NCBI RefSeq assembly: GCF_001665235.1
Contig: NZ_LZSC01000028.1
Location: forward strand, 1-64,000
Source of the DNA: Mycobacterium sp. 1100029.7
Lineage (GTDB): Bacteria > Actinomycetota > Actinomycetes > Mycobacteriales > Mycobacteriaceae
Length of the DNA: 64,000 nucleotides
Reading direction: 5' to 3'
Numbering within the stretch: position 1 is the first letter of the stretch; each line of letters begins with the position of its first letter. The notes below the pieces were generated by a model, which did no database searches, was not told the DNA's origin, and saw only the letters and a list, made by a program, of their open reading frames with translations. Of the stretch, positions 25,764 to 37,646 are shown one piece after another. The translations under genes and the position numbers were made by a program.

Positions 25764-28180
25764 CTAGTGCGGCCAAGACCCAGACCGGTGGCGACGAGGC
25801 GACCCCGCCCGACATGGTCAACCTGACCATCGACGGCGTCGAAGTCAGCGTTCCCAAGGGAACTCTGGTGATTCGCGCAGCCGAATTGATGGGTATCCAG
25901 ATCCCGCGGTTCTGCGACCACCCGCTGCTCGACCCGGTCGGTGCGTGCCGGCAGTGTCTGGTCGAAGTCGAAGGACAGCGCAAGCCGTTGGCGTCGTGCA
26001 CCACCGTGTGCACCGACGACATGGTGGTGAAGACTCAACTCACCTCCGAGGCCGCCGACAAGGCCCAGCACGGTGTGATGGAGCTGCTGCTGATCAACCA
26101 CCCGCTGGATTGCCCGATGTGCGACAAGGGCGGCGAGTGCCCGCTGCAGAACCAGGCAATGTCGAACGGCCGCACCGATTCTCGCTTCGAAGATGTCAAG
26201 CGCACCTTCGCCAAGCCGATCAACATCTCCTCGCAGGTGCTGCTGGACCGCGAACGCTGCATCCTGTGTGCGCGTTGCACGCGGTTTTCCGAGCAGATCG
26301 CCGGCGATCCGTTCATCGACATGCAGGAGCGCGGCGCACTCCAGCAGGTCGGCATCTATGCCAACGAGCCGTTCGACTCGTACTTCTCGGGTAACACCGT
26401 GCAGATCTGCCCGGTGGGCGCGCTGACCGGCACCGCCTACCGATTCCGCGCCCGCCCTTTCGATCTCGTCTCCAGTCCCAGCGTGTGTGAGCATTGCGCC
26501 GGCGGTTGCGCGGAGCGCACCGATCACCGCCGCGGCAAGGTGCTGCGGCGACTGGCCGGTGACGACCCCGAGGTCAACGAGGAGTGGAACTGCGACAAGG
26601 GGCGCTGGGCTTTCCGCTACGACACCCAGCCCGACGTGCTCACCACTCCCCTGGTCCGTGACGCCGACGGCACGCTGCAGCCGGCGTCGTGGGCGCACGC
26701 GATCGTGGCGGCCACCCGGGGATTCGAGGCGGCCCGCGGGCGCACCGGCGTGCTCGTCGGTGGCCGGGTCACCTGGGAAGACGCTTACGCCTACTCGAAG
26801 TTCGCGCGAATCACCCTGGACACCAACGACATCGACTTCCGTGCCCGGCCCTACTCGGCCGAAGAGACCGAGTTCCTGTCGGCGCGTATCGCGGGCCGAC
26901 CGCTCACCGTCAGCTACTCCGATCTGGAAGCAGCGCCGGTGGTGGTGCTGGTCGGGTTCGAGCCCGAGGATGAGGCGCCGATCGTTTTTCTGCGACTGCG
27001 CAAGGCCGCCCGCAAGCGCGGCGTGCCGATTTACGCGGTCGCCCCGTTCGCTACTCGCGCGCTGAACAAGATGTCGGGCCGGCTGCTGCAGACCGTTCCC
27101 GGCGCCGAGCCGTCGACGCTGGACGGGCTGGCCACCGGCGAGGTCGGTGAGCTGCTGTCCAAGAGCGGAGCGGTCATCATGGTCGGCGAACGCCTGGCCA
27201 CGGTGCCGGGCGGGTTGTCCGCGGCGGTCCGGCTGGCCGATGCCACCGGAGCCCAGCTGGCATGGGTACCGCGGCGCGCCGGCGAACGTGGCGCGCTGGA
27301 AGCCGGAGCGCTGCCCGGGCTGCTGCCCGGCGGCCGCCTGGTCGCCGACGAGACCGCCCGCGCCGAGGTCGCCGCGGCCTGGAATGTCGACGAATTGCCT
27401 TCTGCCGCTGGGCGTGACGTCGACGGCATTCTGGCCGCGGCGAAGGACGGCAGCCTGGGCGCGCTGCTGGTCGGCGGCATCGAACCCGGCGACTTCGCCG
27501 ATCCGGATGCGGTGCTGGCCGCACTGGACGCCGCCAACTTCGTCGTCAGCCTGGAATTGCGGCACAGCGAGGTCACCGAACGGGCCGACGTGGTGTTCCC
27601 GGTCGCATCCACGACCCAGAAAGCGGGCGCATTCGTCAACTGGGAAGGCCGATTCCGTCCCTTCGAGGCCGCGCTGCGCGGCAGTACCCAACGCGCCGTC
27701 CAATCCGACCATCAGATCCTCGACACCCTGGCCGACGAGATGGGCGTGTACCTCGGCATGACCAGCGTCACGACGGCCCGCGAGGAAGTGTCGGCGCTGG
27801 GCAACTGGGAAGGCGAACGCAACAGCGGCGCATCGGTGCAAGCACCCGAGCCGCCGCAGCCCGGTCAGGGCGAGGCCGTGCTCACCGGTTGGCGGATGAT
27901 GCTCGACAACGGCCGCGCCCAAGACGGCGAGCCACATCTGGCGGGAACGGCTCGCAAACCGGTGGCCCGGCTGTCGTCGGGCACCGCCGCCGAGATCGGC
28001 GCCGCCGAGGGTGACACGGTCACGGTCAGCACCTCCCGCGGATCAATCAGCCTGCCGCTGAACATCACTGACATGCCCGACCGGGTGGTGTGGCTGCCGC
28101 TGAACTCGCCCGGGTCGGCCGTGCAACGGAACCTGGGAGTCACCGTCGGCAACATCGTGCGGATCGGAGTGGGCTCATGA
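25760..28180 (+). CDS. nuoG: NADH-quinone oxidoreductase subunit G
   Basis: This 806-residue subunit carries several iron-sulfur clusters. The N-terminal ferredoxin-like domain has [20 protein letters not shown]. Further ligands lie in [26 protein letters not shown] and an extra CEHCAGGC group of the type that binds cluster N7. The remainder is a molybdopterin-oxidoreductase-like fold without catalytic function in complex I. The ATG follows GGAAAGGAG, which lies inside the MIRU insert. The stop overlaps nuoH (ATGA). Confidence 0.96.
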   Translation: MTSAAKTQTGGDEATPPDMVNLTIDGVEVSVPKGTLVIRAAELMGIQIPRFCDHPLLDPVGACRQCLVEVEGQRKPLASCTTVCTDDMVVKTQLTSEAADKAQHGVMELLLINHPLDCPMCDKGGECPLQNQAMSNGRTDSRFEDVKRTFAKPINISSQVLLDRERCILCARCTRFSEQIAGDPFIDMQERGALQQVGIYANEPFDSYFSGNTVQICPVGALTGTAYRFRARPFDLVSSPSVCEHCAGGCAERTDHRRGKVLRRLAGDDPEVNEEWNCDKGRWAFRYDTQPDVLTTPLVRDADGTLQPASWAHAIVAATRGFEAARGRTGVLVGGRVTWEDAYAYSKFARITLDTNDIDFRARPYSAEETEFLSARIAGRPLTVSYSDLEAAPVVVLVGFEPEDEAPIVFLRLRKAARKRGVPIYAVAPFATRALNKMSGRLLQTVPGAEPSTLDGLATGEVGELLSKSGAVIMVGERLATVPGGLSAAVRLADATGAQLAWVPRRAGERGALEAGALPGLLPGGRLVADETARAEVAAAWNVDELPSAAGRDVDGILAAAKDGSLGALLVGGIEPGDFADPDAVLAALDAANFVVSLELRHSEVTERADVVFPVASTTQKAGAFVNWEGRFRPFEAALRGSTQRAVQSDHQILDTLADEMGVYLGMTSVTTAREEVSALGNWEGERNSGASVQAPEPPQPGQGEAVLTGWRMMLDNGRAQDGEPHLAGTARKPVARLSSGTAAEIGAAEGDTVTVSTSRGSISLPLNITDMPDRVVWLPLNSPGSAVQRNLGVTVGNIVRIGVGS

Positions 28181-29448
28181 CGACCACCTTGGCCGGCTTC
28201 GGGCACGACACCTGGTGGCTGGTGCTCGGCAAGTCGCTTTTCATCTTCGTGTTCCTGATGCTGAACGTGCTGGTCGCGATCCTGCTGGAACGCAAGATCC
28301 TTGGCTGGATGCAGTTGCGGCCCGGCCCCAACCGGGCCGGCCCGTGGGGGGTCCTGCAGAGCCTGGCCGACGGGATCAAACTGGCGCTCAAGGAAAGCAT
28401 CACCCCGGGCGGCGTCGACAAGTTCGTTTACTTTGCGGCGCCGGTCTTTTCGGTCATCCCCGCATTCACGGCCTTCGCGTTCATCCCGTTCGGTCCGGAG
28501 GTGTCGATCTTCGGCCACCGCACCCCGCTGCAGCTGACCGACCTGCCCGTCGCGGTGCTGTTCATCCTGGGGCTCTCCGCGATCGGGGTGTACGGCATCG
28601 TGTTGGGCGGCTGGGCCTCGGGATCGACCTATCCGTTACTCGGTGGGGTGCGCTCCACCGCCCAGGTCATCTCGTATGAGGTGGCGATGGGGCTGTCGTT
28701 CGCGGCGGTCTTCCTGTTCGCCGGCACCATGTCCACGTCCGGCATCATCAAGGCACAGGACGGCGTCTGGTACGTGTTCCTGCTGCTGCCGTCGTTCATC
28801 ATCTACCTCATCTCGATGGTCGGCGAAACCAACCGCGCGCCTTTCGACCTGCCCGAAGCCGAAGGCGAATTGGTCGCCGGATTCCACACCGAATACTCGT
28901 CGCTGAAGTTCGCGATGTTCATGCTCGCCGAATACGTGAACATGATGACGGTCTCCTCCCTTGCCACGGTCCTGTTCTTCGGCGGCTGGCACGCGCCCTG
29001 GCCGCTGAACCTGTGGGAGGGCGCCAACACCGGCTGGTGGCCGCTGCTGTGGTTCACCGCCAAGATGTGGACCTTCCTGTTCATCTACATGTGGCTGCGG
29101 GCCTCGCTGCCGCGACTGCGTTACGACCAATTCATGGGACTGGGCTGGAAATTGCTGATCCCGGTGTCGCTGGTCTGGGTGCTGATTGCCGGCGTCATCC
29201 GCGCGCTGCGCAACGAGGGGTACGCGCATTGGACTCCGCTGCTGGTGATCTGCAGCATCGTCGTCGCCATTGCCCTGATCGCCTTGCTCAGTAAGCCGTT
29301 CAAATCCCCCGCTGATCGCGCGTTAAAGCGCGAGCTGCGTAAGAACCGCGACGCGCTGCCGCCGCCACCCGCGTTCCCGACACCACCGCTGCCCGGCAAG
29401 GTGCTGACGCCGGCAGTCGGTGCGAGCAAGGAGAAAGCACATGGCTAA
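28177..29448 (+). CDS. nuoH: NADH-quinone oxidoreductase subunit H
   Basis: This 423-residue membrane subunit has eight predicted helices and joins the hydrophilic arm to the proton-pumping arm. It contains [20 protein letters not shown] and [20 protein letters not shown], the conserved loops lining the quinone channel. The C-terminal tail, rich in Pro and charged residues (about 55 residues after LLSKPFKSP), is longer than in E. coli. It overlaps nuoI by 8 bases. Confidence 0.97.
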   Translation: MTTTLAGFGHDTWWLVLGKSLFIFVFLMLNVLVAILLERKILGWMQLRPGPNRAGPWGVLQSLADGIKLALKESITPGGVDKFVYFAAPVFSVIPAFTAFAFIPFGPEVSIFGHRTPLQLTDLPVAVLFILGLSAIGVYGIVLGGWASGSTYPLLGGVRSTAQVISYEVAMGLSFAAVFLFAGTMSTSGIIKAQDGVWYVFLLLPSFIIYLISMVGETNRAPFDLPEAEGELVAGFHTEYSSLKFAMFMLAEYVNMMTVSSLATVLFFGGWHAPWPLNLWEGANTGWWPLLWFTAKMWTFLFIYMWLRASLPRLRYDQFMGLGWKLLIPVSLVWVLIAGVIRALRNEGYAHWTPLLVICSIVVAIALIALLSKPFKSPADRALKRELRKNRDALPPPPAFPTPPLPGKVLTPAVGASKEKAHG

Positions 29449-29980
29449 ATTCCTCGACGCCGTGGCCGGATTTGGCGTGACCTTCGCCGCGATGTTCAAA
29501 AAGCGCGTGACTGAGGAGTATCCGGAGAAGCCCGGCCTCGTCGCTCCGCGCTACCACGGCCGTCATCAGCTCAACCGGTACCCCGACGGCCTGGAGAAGT
29601 GCATCGGCTGCGAGCTGTGCGCCTGGGCCTGCCCGGCCGACGCCATCTACGTCGAGGGCGCCGACAACACCGAAGAGGCCAGGTTCTCCCCCGGAGAGCG
29701 CTACGGCCGGGTCTACCAGATCAACTATCTGCGCTGCATCGGGTGCGGCCTGTGCATCGAGGCCTGCCCCACTCGCGCGCTGACGATGACCAACGACTAC
29801 GAGATGGCCGACGACAACCGCGCCGACATGATCTACGAAAAGGACCGGTTGCTGGCGCCGCTGCTGCAGGACATGCTCGCGCCACCGCACCCCCGGACCG
29901 ACGGTGCCACCGACAAGGACTACTACCTGGGCAACGTCACCGCAGATGGCTTGCGGCAGAACGCAGGAGAGGCCCGGTGA
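29441..29980 (+). CDS. nuoI: NADH-quinone oxidoreductase subunit I
   Basis: This 179-residue ferredoxin-like subunit has two 4Fe-4S clusters (N6a and N6b). Both CxxCxxCxxxCP motifs are intact: [12 protein letters not shown] and [12 protein letters not shown]. It bridges NuoG and NuoB in the electron path. The ATG lies inside the end of nuoH; the stop overlaps nuoJ as GTGA. Confidence 0.97.
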   Translation: MAKFLDAVAGFGVTFAAMFKKRVTEEYPEKPGLVAPRYHGRHQLNRYPDGLEKCIGCELCAWACPADAIYVEGADNTEEARFSPGERYGRVYQINYLRCIGCGLCIEACPTRALTMTNDYEMADDNRADMIYEKDRLLAPLLQDMLAPPHPRTDGATDKDYYLGNVTADGLRQNAGEAR

Positions 29981-30747
29981 CCAGCACACTGGCGGCCGAC
30001 ATCATCGTCCGGACCTCCACCGGCGAAGCGGTGGCGTTCTGGCTGCTGGGCGCCCTCGCGTTGATCGGGGCGATCGGGGTGGTCACCGCCGTGAACGCGG
30101 TGTACTCGGCGATGTTCCTGGCTTTGACCATGATCATCCTGGCGATCTTCTACATGATCCAGGACGCGGTGTTCCTGGGTGTCGTTCAAGTGGTCGTCTA
30201 CACCGGCGCGGTGATGATGCTGTTTCTGTTCGTGCTGATGCTGATTGGCGTGGACTCCGCGGAATCACTGAAGGAAACGCTGCGCGGACAGCGGGTCGCC
30301 GCGGTGATCACCGGAATCGGATTCGGCGTCCTGCTGGTCGCGGCCATCGGCAAGGTGACGACCGGCGGCTTCACCGGACTGACCACCGCCAACGCCGACG
30401 GCAATGTCGAAGGCCTAGCGGCCCTGATCTTTTCGCGCTACCTGTGGGCCTTCGAGCTGACCAGCGCACTGCTGATCACCGCGGCGGTCGGGGCGATGGT
30501 GCTGGCGCATCGCGAACGTTTCGAACGTCGCAAGACGCAGCGCGAACTGTCCGAAGAGCGGTTCCGCACCGGTGGACGCCCCACCCCCATGCCCAACCCG
30601 GGGGTCTACGCCCGGCGTAATGCGGTGGACGTGGCCGCATTGCTGCCCGACGGCTCCTACTCGGAGGACTCGGTGTCGAGCTTGCTGCGCACCCGCGCCG
30701 AAAATGGCAATCAAACCCCGCAGGCCATCAAAGGCGGAACGTCATGA
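29977..30747 (+). CDS. nuoJ: NADH-quinone oxidoreductase subunit J
   Basis: This 256-residue membrane subunit has five hydrophobic helices in the first 180 residues. The most conserved piece is [20 protein letters not shown], the pi-bulge helix near the E-channel. The cytoplasmic C-terminal tail (about residues 182-256), charged and Pro-rich, is longer than in E. coli NuoJ. It starts at GTG and ends overlapping nuoK (ATGA). Confidence 0.95.
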   Translation: MTSTLAADIIVRTSTGEAVAFWLLGALALIGAIGVVTAVNAVYSAMFLALTMIILAIFYMIQDAVFLGVVQVVVYTGAVMMLFLFVLMLIGVDSAESLKETLRGQRVAAVITGIGFGVLLVAAIGKVTTGGFTGLTTANADGNVEGLAALIFSRYLWAFELTSALLITAAVGAMVLAHRERFERRKTQRELSEERFRTGGRPTPMPNPGVYARRNAVDVAALLPDGSYSEDSVSSLLRTRAENGNQTPQAIKGGTS

Positions 30748-31043
30748 ATCCGGCTAATTACCTGTACCTTTCGGCGCTCCTGTTCACCATCGGGGCCGCG
30801 GGTGTGCTGTTGCGCCGCAACGCCATCGTGATGTTCATGTGCGTCGAGCTGATGCTCAACGCCGTCAACCTGGCGTTCGTCACCTTCGCGCGCATGCACG
30901 GCCACCTGGACGGGCAGATGATCGCGTTCTTCACGATGGTGGTGGCGGCGTGTGAGGTCGTGATCGGACTGGCCATCATCATGACGATTTTCCGTGCCCG
31001 TAAATCGGCGTCGGTCGACGACGCGAACCTACTCAAAGGCTGA
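30744..31043 (+). CDS. nuoK: NADH-quinone oxidoreductase subunit K
   Basis: This 99-residue subunit with three helices belongs to the proton channel region. The two conserved membrane glutamates are Glu35 in [12 protein letters not shown] and Glu72 in [11 protein letters not shown], matching Glu36 and Glu72 of the E. coli protein. Length is normal. It ends 10 bases before nuoL. Confidence 0.96.
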   Translation: MNPANYLYLSALLFTIGAAGVLLRRNAIVMFMCVELMLNAVNLAFVTFARMHGHLDGQMIAFFTMVVAACEVVIGLAIIMTIFRARKSASVDDANLLKG

Positions 31044-31053
31044 GAACGCCAAG

Positions 31054-32940
31054 ATGACTCAATACACCTGGCTGTTGGTCGCACTGCCACTGGCGGGTGC
31101 CGCGATCTTGCTGTTCGGCGGCAGGCGCACCGACGCGTGGGGCCACTGGCTCGGCGTGCTGGCCGCGCTGGGAGCGTTCGGCGTCGGCGTCGCGCTGCTG
31201 TCCGACTTGCTGAGCCGCGACAGCGAGCACCGCGCGATCCACCAGACGGTGTTCACCTGGATTCCGGTCAACGACTTCCAGGTCGACTTCGGGCTGCAGA
31301 TCGACCAGCTTTCCGTGTGTTTCGTGTTGCTGATCTCCGGGGTGGGCTCGCTGATCCACATCTACTCGGTCGCCTACATGGCCGAAGACACCGATCGGCG
31401 AAGGTTTTTCGGCTACCTCAACCTGTTCCTGGCCTCGATGCTGCTGCTGGTTGTCGCCGACAACTACCTGGTCCTCTACGTCGGCTGGGAAGGTGTCGGC
31501 CTGGCGTCCTACCTGCTGATCGGCTTCTGGTACCACAAACCGTCGGCAGCCACGGCCGCCAAGAAGGCGTTCGTGATGAACCGGGTCGGTGACGCCGGGC
31601 TGGCCGTCGGCATGTTCATGATGTTCAGCACATTCGGAACCCTTTCCTACGCGGGAGTTTTCGCCGGTGCTCCGGCGGCGAGCCGCGGCGTGCTGACCGG
31701 CATCGGACTCCTCCTGCTGCTGGGCGCCTGCGCGAAATCCGCACAGGTCCCGCTGCAGGCCTGGTTGGGTGACGCGATGGAGGGCCCGACACCGGTGTCC
31801 GCCCTGATCCACGCCGCCACCATGGTGACCGCCGGTGTGTATCTGATCGTGCGGTCCAACCCGCTGTACAACCTGGCCCCCGGTGCGCAGCTCGCGGTCA
31901 TTCTCGTCGGCGTTGTCACGCTGCTGTTCGGGGCGTTCATCGGCTGCGCCAAGGACGACATCAAACGCGCGCTGGCCGCGTCGACGATGAGCCAGATCGG
32001 TTACATGGTGCTGGCCGCGGGCCTCGGACCAGCCGGCTACGCCTTCGCGATCATGCACCTGCTCACCCACGGCTTCTTCAAGGCCGGACTGTTCCTTGGG
32101 TCCGGGTCGATCATCCACGCCATGCATGAAGAGCAGGACATGCGCCGCTACGGCGGGCTGCGGGCCGCGCTGCCGATCACCTTCGTCACCTTCGGGCTCG
32201 GCTACCTCGCGATCATCGGTGTTCCGCCGTTCGCGGGCTTCTACTCCAAGGACGCCATCATCGAGGCAGCGCTGGGAGTCGGCGGCGTTCGCGGCTACAC
32301 GCTCGGCGGTGCGGCACTGTTGGGCGCGGGCATCACCGCTTTCTACATGACCCGTGTGATGCTGATGACCTTCTTCGGCGAAAAACGTTGGGCACCAAGC
32401 AGTCATCCACACGAGGCGCCGGCATTGATGAGCGGGCCGATGATTCTGCTCGCGTTCGGCTCGGTGTTCTCCGGTGGGCTGTTCGCCGTCGGCGGCACCC
32501 TGCCGCACTGGCTGGAACCGGTCGTCGGCGCGCATGAAGAGACGACGCACGCGCTGCCGGCCTGGATCAGCACCACGTTGGCATTGGCGGTCGTCGCGGT
32601 CGGAATCCTGGTGGCCTATCAGAAGTACGGCAGATCCGACATCCCCCGGGTGGCTCCCGTCCAGGTGTCGGCGCTCACCACGGCCGCGCGTAGAGACCTC
32701 TACGGCGATGCCTTCAACGAGGAGGTATTCATGCGCCCTGGCGCGCAGTTGACCGACGCGCTGGTGGAAGTCGACAACGCCGGCGTCGACGGATCGGTCA
32801 ACGCCTTGGCCGCTTTGGTCAGCCGAACATCGAACCGGCTGCGCGGGTTGCAAACCGGATTCGCCCGGTCCTACGCGCTGTCGATGCTGGCGGGCGCCAC
32901 CATGCTGGTCGCGGCAATCCTGGCGGTGCAACTGTGGTGA
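31054..32940 (+). CDS. nuoL: NADH-quinone oxidoreductase subunit L
   Basis: This 628-residue antiporter-like proton pump subunit lies at the distal end of the membrane arm. It has [20 protein letters not shown] with the key Glu, [20 protein letters not shown], and [21 protein letters not shown] histidine segments. A long amphipathic C-terminal helix region ends the protein. The ATG at 31054 starts [15 protein letters not shown]; an upstream in-frame extension overlaps nuoK and is not used. The stop overlaps nuoM. Confidence 0.96.
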   Translation: MTQYTWLLVALPLAGAAILLFGGRRTDAWGHWLGVLAALGAFGVGVALLSDLLSRDSEHRAIHQTVFTWIPVNDFQVDFGLQIDQLSVCFVLLISGVGSLIHIYSVAYMAEDTDRRRFFGYLNLFLASMLLLVVADNYLVLYVGWEGVGLASYLLIGFWYHKPSAATAAKKAFVMNRVGDAGLAVGMFMMFSTFGTLSYAGVFAGAPAASRGVLTGIGLLLLLGACAKSAQVPLQAWLGDAMEGPTPVSALIHAATMVTAGVYLIVRSNPLYNLAPGAQLAVILVGVVTLLFGAFIGCAKDDIKRALAASTMSQIGYMVLAAGLGPAGYAFAIMHLLTHGFFKAGLFLGSGSIIHAMHEEQDMRRYGGLRAALPITFVTFGLGYLAIIGVPPFAGFYSKDAIIEAALGVGGVRGYTLGGAALLGAGITAFYMTRVMLMTFFGEKRWAPSSHPHEAPALMSGPMILLAFGSVFSGGLFAVGGTLPHWLEPVVGAHEETTHALPAWISTTLALAVVAVGILVAYQKYGRSDIPRVAPVQVSALTTAARRDLYGDAFNEEVFMRPGAQLTDALVEVDNAGVDGSVNALAALVSRTSNRLRGLQTGFARSYALSMLAGATMLVAAILAVQLW

Positions 32941-34517
32941 GCTCCAACATTCCGTGGCTGACGGTGCTGTGGCTGGTGCCGCTGGCGGGTTCGGTGCTGA
33001 TCATCCTGTTGCCCCCGTCGATGCGGCAGCTGGCCAAGTGGGCCGGCGTGGTCGTCAGCGTCCTGACGCTGGCGGTGGCACTCGTTGTCGCGGCCGGATT
33101 CAAGACCGGTGGCGCCCCTTACCAGTTCCTCGAAAAGCACTCCTGGATACCGGCTTTCGGAGCCGGCTACAACCTGGGCGTGGACGGCATCGCGGTGGTG
33201 CTGGTGCTGCTGACCGCGATTCTGATTCCGCTGCTGTTGGTGGCGGGCTGGAACGACGGTGGCGAGGGCACCCGCGGCGTGCACGCCTACGTCGCGTTGA
33301 CGCTGGCGATCGAGTCGATGGTGCTGATCTCGGTGATCGCCCTGGATGTGCTGCTGTTCTACGTGTTCTTCGAAGCGATGCTGATCCCGATGTACTTCCT
33401 GATCGGCGGCTTCGGCAAAGGCGCCAACCGCTCGCGGGCCGCGGTGAAGTTCTTGTTGTACAACCTGTTCGGCGGTCTGATCATGCTGGCGGCGGTGATC
33501 GGGCTGTATGTGGTGACGGCGCAGCACGGTACCGGCACCTTCGACTTCCGGGAAATCGTGACCGGCATTTCCTCGGGCCGATTCGCCGGCGTGGATCCCG
33601 CTGTCTTCAAAGCCCTGTTCCTGGGCTTCATGTTCGCGTTCGCCGTCAAGGCGCCGCTGTGGCCGTTCCACCGTTGGCTGCCCGACGCCTGCGTCGAGGC
33701 CACCCCGGCCACCGCAGTCTTGATCACCGCGGTCATGGACAAGGTCGGCACGTTCGGGATGCTGCGCTACTGCCTGCAGTTGTTCCCTGATGCCTCAACG
33801 TATTTCCGTCCGCTGATCGTGACGCTGGCCATCATCGGCGTCATCTACGGAGCGATCGTCGCGATCGGCCAAAAGGACATGATGCGCCTGATCGCCTACA
33901 CCTCGATCTCGCACTTCGGCTTCATCATCGCCGGCATCTTCGTGATGACCAGTCAGGGACAGAGCGGCTCGACGCTGTACATGCTCAACCACGGCCTGTC
34001 CACGGCCGCGGTGTTCCTGATCGCCGGATTCCTGGTGACACGGCGCGGCAGCCGGTTGATCGCGGACTTCGGCGGCGTGCAGAAGGTGGCGCCGATCCTG
34101 GCCGGCACCTTCCTGGTCTCGGCCATGGCGACGCTGTCACTGCCCGGCCTGGCACCGTTCATCAGCGAATTCCTGGTTCTCCTAGGCACTTTCAACCGGT
34201 ACTGGCTGGCCGGCGCTTTCGGTGTCACCGCCTTGGTGCTCGCCGCCATCTACATGTTGTGGCTGTACCAGCGGGTGATGACCGGGCCGGTGACCGAAGG
34301 CAACGAGCGGATCACCGATCTGCGGCCGCGCGAGCTGATCGTCGTCGCGCCGTTGCTGGCGCTGCTGTTCATCCTCGGGGTCTACCCCAAGCCGGTGCTC
34401 GACATCATCAATCCCGCTGTTGACCACACCATGGTCACCATCGGCCAGCATGATCCCGCGCCGACCGTGCCAGCGGGTACGGTCCTACCCCGGACAGCCG
34501 AAGGACCGCGCCGATGA
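32937..34517 (+). CDS. nuoM: NADH-quinone oxidoreductase subunit M
   Basis: This 526-residue antiporter-like proton pump subunit carries [20 protein letters not shown] with the conserved Glu and [20 protein letters not shown] with the helix-break region. Two GTG codons in a row could start it; the second (32937) gives the usual GTGA overlap with nuoL and is chosen. The stop overlaps the nuoN start. Confidence 0.95.
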   Translation: MSSNIPWLTVLWLVPLAGSVLIILLPPSMRQLAKWAGVVVSVLTLAVALVVAAGFKTGGAPYQFLEKHSWIPAFGAGYNLGVDGIAVVLVLLTAILIPLLLVAGWNDGGEGTRGVHAYVALTLAIESMVLISVIALDVLLFYVFFEAMLIPMYFLIGGFGKGANRSRAAVKFLLYNLFGGLIMLAAVIGLYVVTAQHGTGTFDFREIVTGISSGRFAGVDPAVFKALFLGFMFAFAVKAPLWPFHRWLPDACVEATPATAVLITAVMDKVGTFGMLRYCLQLFPDASTYFRPLIVTLAIIGVIYGAIVAIGQKDMMRLIAYTSISHFGFIIAGIFVMTSQGQSGSTLYMLNHGLSTAAVFLIAGFLVTRRGSRLIADFGGVQKVAPILAGTFLVSAMATLSLPGLAPFISEFLVLLGTFNRYWLAGAFGVTALVLAAIYMLWLYQRVMTGPVTEGNERITDLRPRELIVVAPLLALLFILGVYPKPVLDIINPAVDHTMVTIGQHDPAPTVPAGTVLPRTAEGPRR

Positions 34518-36109
34518 CCCTCCCCACCCCCAGCATCGAGTACTTCCTGCTGTGCCCGATGCTCATCGTCTTCGGCATCGCGGTGGTCGGTGTGCTGGCT
34601 GAAGCGTTCCTGCCCAGGAACATTCGGTACGTCTCCCAGGTCGCCCTGGCTCTCGGCGGATTGATCGCAGCGTTCGTCGCCGACATCGCGGTGAGCCGGT
34701 CGTTGCCGGCGTCCGGGCGCAGCGCGGTGCTCGGCGCGGTGGCCATCGACCGCCCGACGCTGTATCTGCAAGGCACGGTGGTGCTGGTCTCGGTGCTGGC
34801 CGTCATCTTCATCGCCGAACGCAGCAACATCACCCAGACCGCCAACAAGGTCGCGGTCGCCACCGGGGTTTCCGGGCACGCTTCCGGGCTGGATTCCTTT
34901 ACGCCCCAGGCATCGGCGGTTCCCGGCAGCGACGCCGAGCGCGAGGCAGAACGGGCCGGAGCCGCCCAGACTGAGCTCTTCCCGCTGCTGATGCTGTCGG
35001 TCGGCGGCATGATGGTGTTCCCCGCGGCCAACGACTTGTTGACGATGTTCGTTGCGCTCGAGGTGCTTTCGCTGCCGCTGTATCTGATGTGCGGGTTGGC
35101 GCGACACCGCCGACTGCTGTCGCAGGAAGCGGCAATGAAGTACTTCCTGCTTGGCGCCTTCTCGTCTGCGTTCTTCCTCTACGGCGTGGCGCTGGTCTAC
35201 GGCGCGACGGGCACCTTGCTGCTACCCGGCATCCGGGATGCGTTCGCCGGCCACGGTGACAGCTCGATGGCGTTGGTCGGCGTCGCGTTGTTATCGGTCG
35301 GCCTGTTGTTCAAAGTCGGTGCGGTGCCGTTCCACTCGTGGATTCCCGACGTGTACCAAGGCGCCCCCACCCCGATCACCGGGTTCATGGCGGCAGCCAC
35401 CAAGGTCGCGGCGTTCGGCGCGCTGCTGCGCGTGGTGTACGTCGCGCTGCCGCCGCTGCATGAGCAGTGGCGGCCGGTGCTGTGGGCGATCTCGATTCTG
35501 ACCATGGCGGTGGGCACCGTCACCGCGGTGAACCAGATCGACGTCAAGCGCATGCTCGCTTACTCCTCGGTGGCTCACGTCGGTTTCATCCTCACCGGTG
35601 TGATCGCCGACAACCAGGCCGGTCTGTCGGCGACGTTGTTCTACTTGGTCGCCTACAGCTTCAGCACGGTCGGCGCGTTCGCGATCGTCGGCCTGATCCG
35701 CAACTCCGATGGCGTCGAAGACGCTCGGCTGGCGCACTGGGCCGGGCTGGGTCAACGCTCTCCCATTGTGGGCGTGATGCTTTCGATGTTCTTGTTGGCT
35801 TTCGCCGGTATCCCGTTGACCAGTGGCTTCATCAGCAAGCTCACGGTGTTCAAGGCGGCCGCGCAGGGCGGCGCGGTGCCCCTGGTGATCATCGGTGTGA
35901 TCGCGAGTGGGGTCGCCGCCTACTTCTACGTGCGGGTGATCGTGCTGATGTTCTTCACCGAGCCGACCGACGAGACGCCTCAGGTAGTGGCGCCGGGCAT
36001 CTTGAGCAAGGTCGCCATTGCGCTGTGCGCCGCAATCACCGTGGTTCTGGGAGTTTTCCCGCAACCGCTGCTCGACCTGGCCGATCACGCCGCGCAGCTG
36101 CTGCAGTGA
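34514..36109 (+). CDS. nuoN: NADH-quinone oxidoreductase subunit N
   Basis: This 531-residue antiporter-like proton pump subunit ends the nuo operon. Key segments are MFVALEVLSLPLYLMCGLAR with the conserved Glu, and FHSWIPDVYQGAPTPITGFM. Its last 74 bases overlap, in antisense, the end of the convergent GMC oxidoreductase gene. No T-tailed terminator is seen after it, and the PPE gene found here in M. tuberculosis is absent. Confidence 0.95.
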   Translation: MTLPTPSIEYFLLCPMLIVFGIAVVGVLAEAFLPRNIRYVSQVALALGGLIAAFVADIAVSRSLPASGRSAVLGAVAIDRPTLYLQGTVVLVSVLAVIFIAERSNITQTANKVAVATGVSGHASGLDSFTPQASAVPGSDAEREAERAGAAQTELFPLLMLSVGGMMVFPAANDLLTMFVALEVLSLPLYLMCGLARHRRLLSQEAAMKYFLLGAFSSAFFLYGVALVYGATGTLLLPGIRDAFAGHGDSSMALVGVALLSVGLLFKVGAVPFHSWIPDVYQGAPTPITGFMAAATKVAAFGALLRVVYVALPPLHEQWRPVLWAISILTMAVGTVTAVNQIDVKRMLAYSSVAHVGFILTGVIADNQAGLSATLFYLVAYSFSTVGAFAIVGLIRNSDGVEDARLAHWAGLGQRSPIVGVMLSMFLLAFAGIPLTSGFISKLTVFKAAAQGGAVPLVIIGVIASGVAAYFYVRVIVLMFFTEPTDETPQVVAPGILSKVAIALCAAITVVLGVFPQPLLDLADHAAQLLQ

Positions 36110-37646
36110 CTCGCTGACGCTGCGACGATCCCACGATCAGATCGGCCGCCTTCTCCCCGATCATGATGGTGGGCGCGTTGGTGTTTCCGGCCGTCACCGA
36201 CGGCATGATCGACGCGTCAGCCACCCGAAGTCCGTCGATCCCGCGCACCCGTAGGTCCGGTGCGACGACGGCGTCGTCGTCGATCCCCACCCGGCAGGTT
36301 CCGACTTGATGGTGGTAGCTGTTGACCGCACGCCGTACGTAATGACGAAGCTGGTCGCGGGTACGCGCCTGTGGCCCAGGTGCGACCTCGGCGTACCGCC
36401 AGCCGTCGAACGCGGGATGGGCCCCGATTTCCCGGCAGATCTCCACCGCGTCGACCAGTGCCTCGAGGTCGTACGGCTCGGCCAGGACATTGGGATCACA
36501 CAGCGGCGCGACAGCCGGGTCATTCGAGGCCAGCCGCAGGGTGCCACGCGACCGCGGCCGGATGATGCCCGGCGCAATCGTGTATCCGTTGCGCGGCACC
36601 GGGTAACCCTCAGCCGGGTAGACCAGGTTCATGAACAACGGCTGCAGATCCGGACCGGGCCCCCGCCAGTAGGCGCTGGAGGTGAACAACTGGCACTCGA
36701 GCAGATTGTGCTGCGGTGCCACCATCGGCCGAGCGGCTTCGTAGACATTGCTCACCAGGGCATGATCGTGCAGGTTCTCACCGACCCCGGGCAGGTCGAC
36801 GCTAACCTGAACGCCCATCTCGCTCAGATGCTCCGCCGGCCCGATTCCGCTGAGCAACAACAACTGTGGCGATCCCACCGTGCCCGCGCTGAGCACCACT
36901 TCGCTCTCGGCGGAGGCCCGCAGAATCTCGCCGTGCACGGAGTATTGCACTCCCACCGCGCGGCCACCGCGAATCAGCACATGGTGCACCAGCGCGTTGG
37001 TCGTCACGGTCAGCCGCGGATGTCCCAGCACCGGCGCCACGAAGCTCTGCCACGCGCTGGCCCGGCGTCCGCGGCGGGTGGTCAATTGGTTGTAGCCGAC
37101 GCCAGCCTGGGTCGGGCCGTTGAAATCGTCGACAACGGGGTGGCCCAGCGCGTGTGCGGCCTCGACGAAGGCGACCGACGTCGGATTCGGCCGGGTGATC
37201 CGCTCGACCGGCATCAGCCCGCCTGCGCCATGCCACGGGCTGGCACCATCGACGTGGTCCTCGGAGCGCAGGAACAGATCGAACACACTGTCGAAATCCC
37301 AACCCGTGCAACCGAGTTGAGCCCATCCGTCGTAATCGGCGCAATGCCCCCGAATGTAGATCTGGCCATTGAGTGAGCCGCTGCCGCCCAGCACCTTTCC
37401 CCGGGGCCAGAACAGGCGACGGTTGTTGGCGTGCCGTTGCGGCGTCGTCATGAACGCCCAGTCCTGACCGCCGTGCAGCAACGCGGGCCAGCGGGCGCTG
37501 CTGTGAATGTCGGGGTGGGTGTCGGCGGGACCGGCTTCCAGGACATGAACCGAATAGCCGCGGTCGAGCAGACGGCGGGTCAGCACGCTGCCCGCCGGGC
37601 CGGCACCCACGACGATGAAGTCCGTCACGTGTGTTCGATGGCTCAC
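36036..37646 (-). CDS. GMC-family FAD oxidoreductase (choline dehydrogenase-like)
   Basis: This 536-residue glucose-methanol-choline oxidoreductase has an N-terminal FAD motif (FIVVGAGPAGSVLTRRLL), the GMC signature GKVLGGSGSLNGQIYIRG, and the C-terminal catalytic region YHHQVGTCRVG with SVTAGNTNAPTIMIGEKAAD. The substrate is an alcohol of unknown type. It starts at GTG. About 25 residues after the normal family end (KAADLI) are basic and Ala-rich; they are encoded partly opposite nuoN, so the original stop was probably lost and a later one adopted. It replaces the PPE and Rv3160c-Rv3161c region of M. tuberculosis. Confidence 0.88.
   Translation of the reverse strand: MSHRTHVTDFIVVGAGPAGSVLTRRLLDRGYSVHVLEAGPADTHPDIHSSARWPALLHGGQDWAFMTTPQRHANNRRLFWPRGKVLGGSGSLNGQIYIRGHCADYDGWAQLGCTGWDFDSVFDLFLRSEDHVDGASPWHGAGGLMPVERITRPNPTSVAFVEAAHALGHPVVDDFNGPTQAGVGYNQLTTRRGRRASAWQSFVAPVLGHPRLTVTTNALVHHVLIRGGRAVGVQYSVHGEILRASAESEVVLSAGTVGSPQLLLLSGIGPAEHLSEMGVQVSVDLPGVGENLHDHALVSNVYEAARPMVAPQHNLLECQLFTSSAYWRGPGPDLQPLFMNLVYPAEGYPVPRNGYTIAPGIIRPRSRGTLRLASNDPAVAPLCDPNVLAEPYDLEALVDAVEICREIGAHPAFDGWRYAEVAPGPQARTRDQLRHYVRRAVNSYHHQVGTCRVGIDDDAVVAPDLRVRGIDGLRVADASIMPSVTAGNTNAPTIMIGEKAADLIVGSSQRQRVTAAAARRDRPGRAAVAGKLPEPR

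Noticed and set aside
24047..27937. A 1296-codon open frame antisense to nuoE, nuoF and nuoG
   Set aside because: It is exactly opposite highly conserved nuo genes, is His/Gln/Gly-rich without domains, and results from third-position GC bias.
31033..32931. A 632-codon open frame antisense to nuoL
   Set aside because: Same cause: low-complexity composition with no motif, fully opposite a recognised gene.
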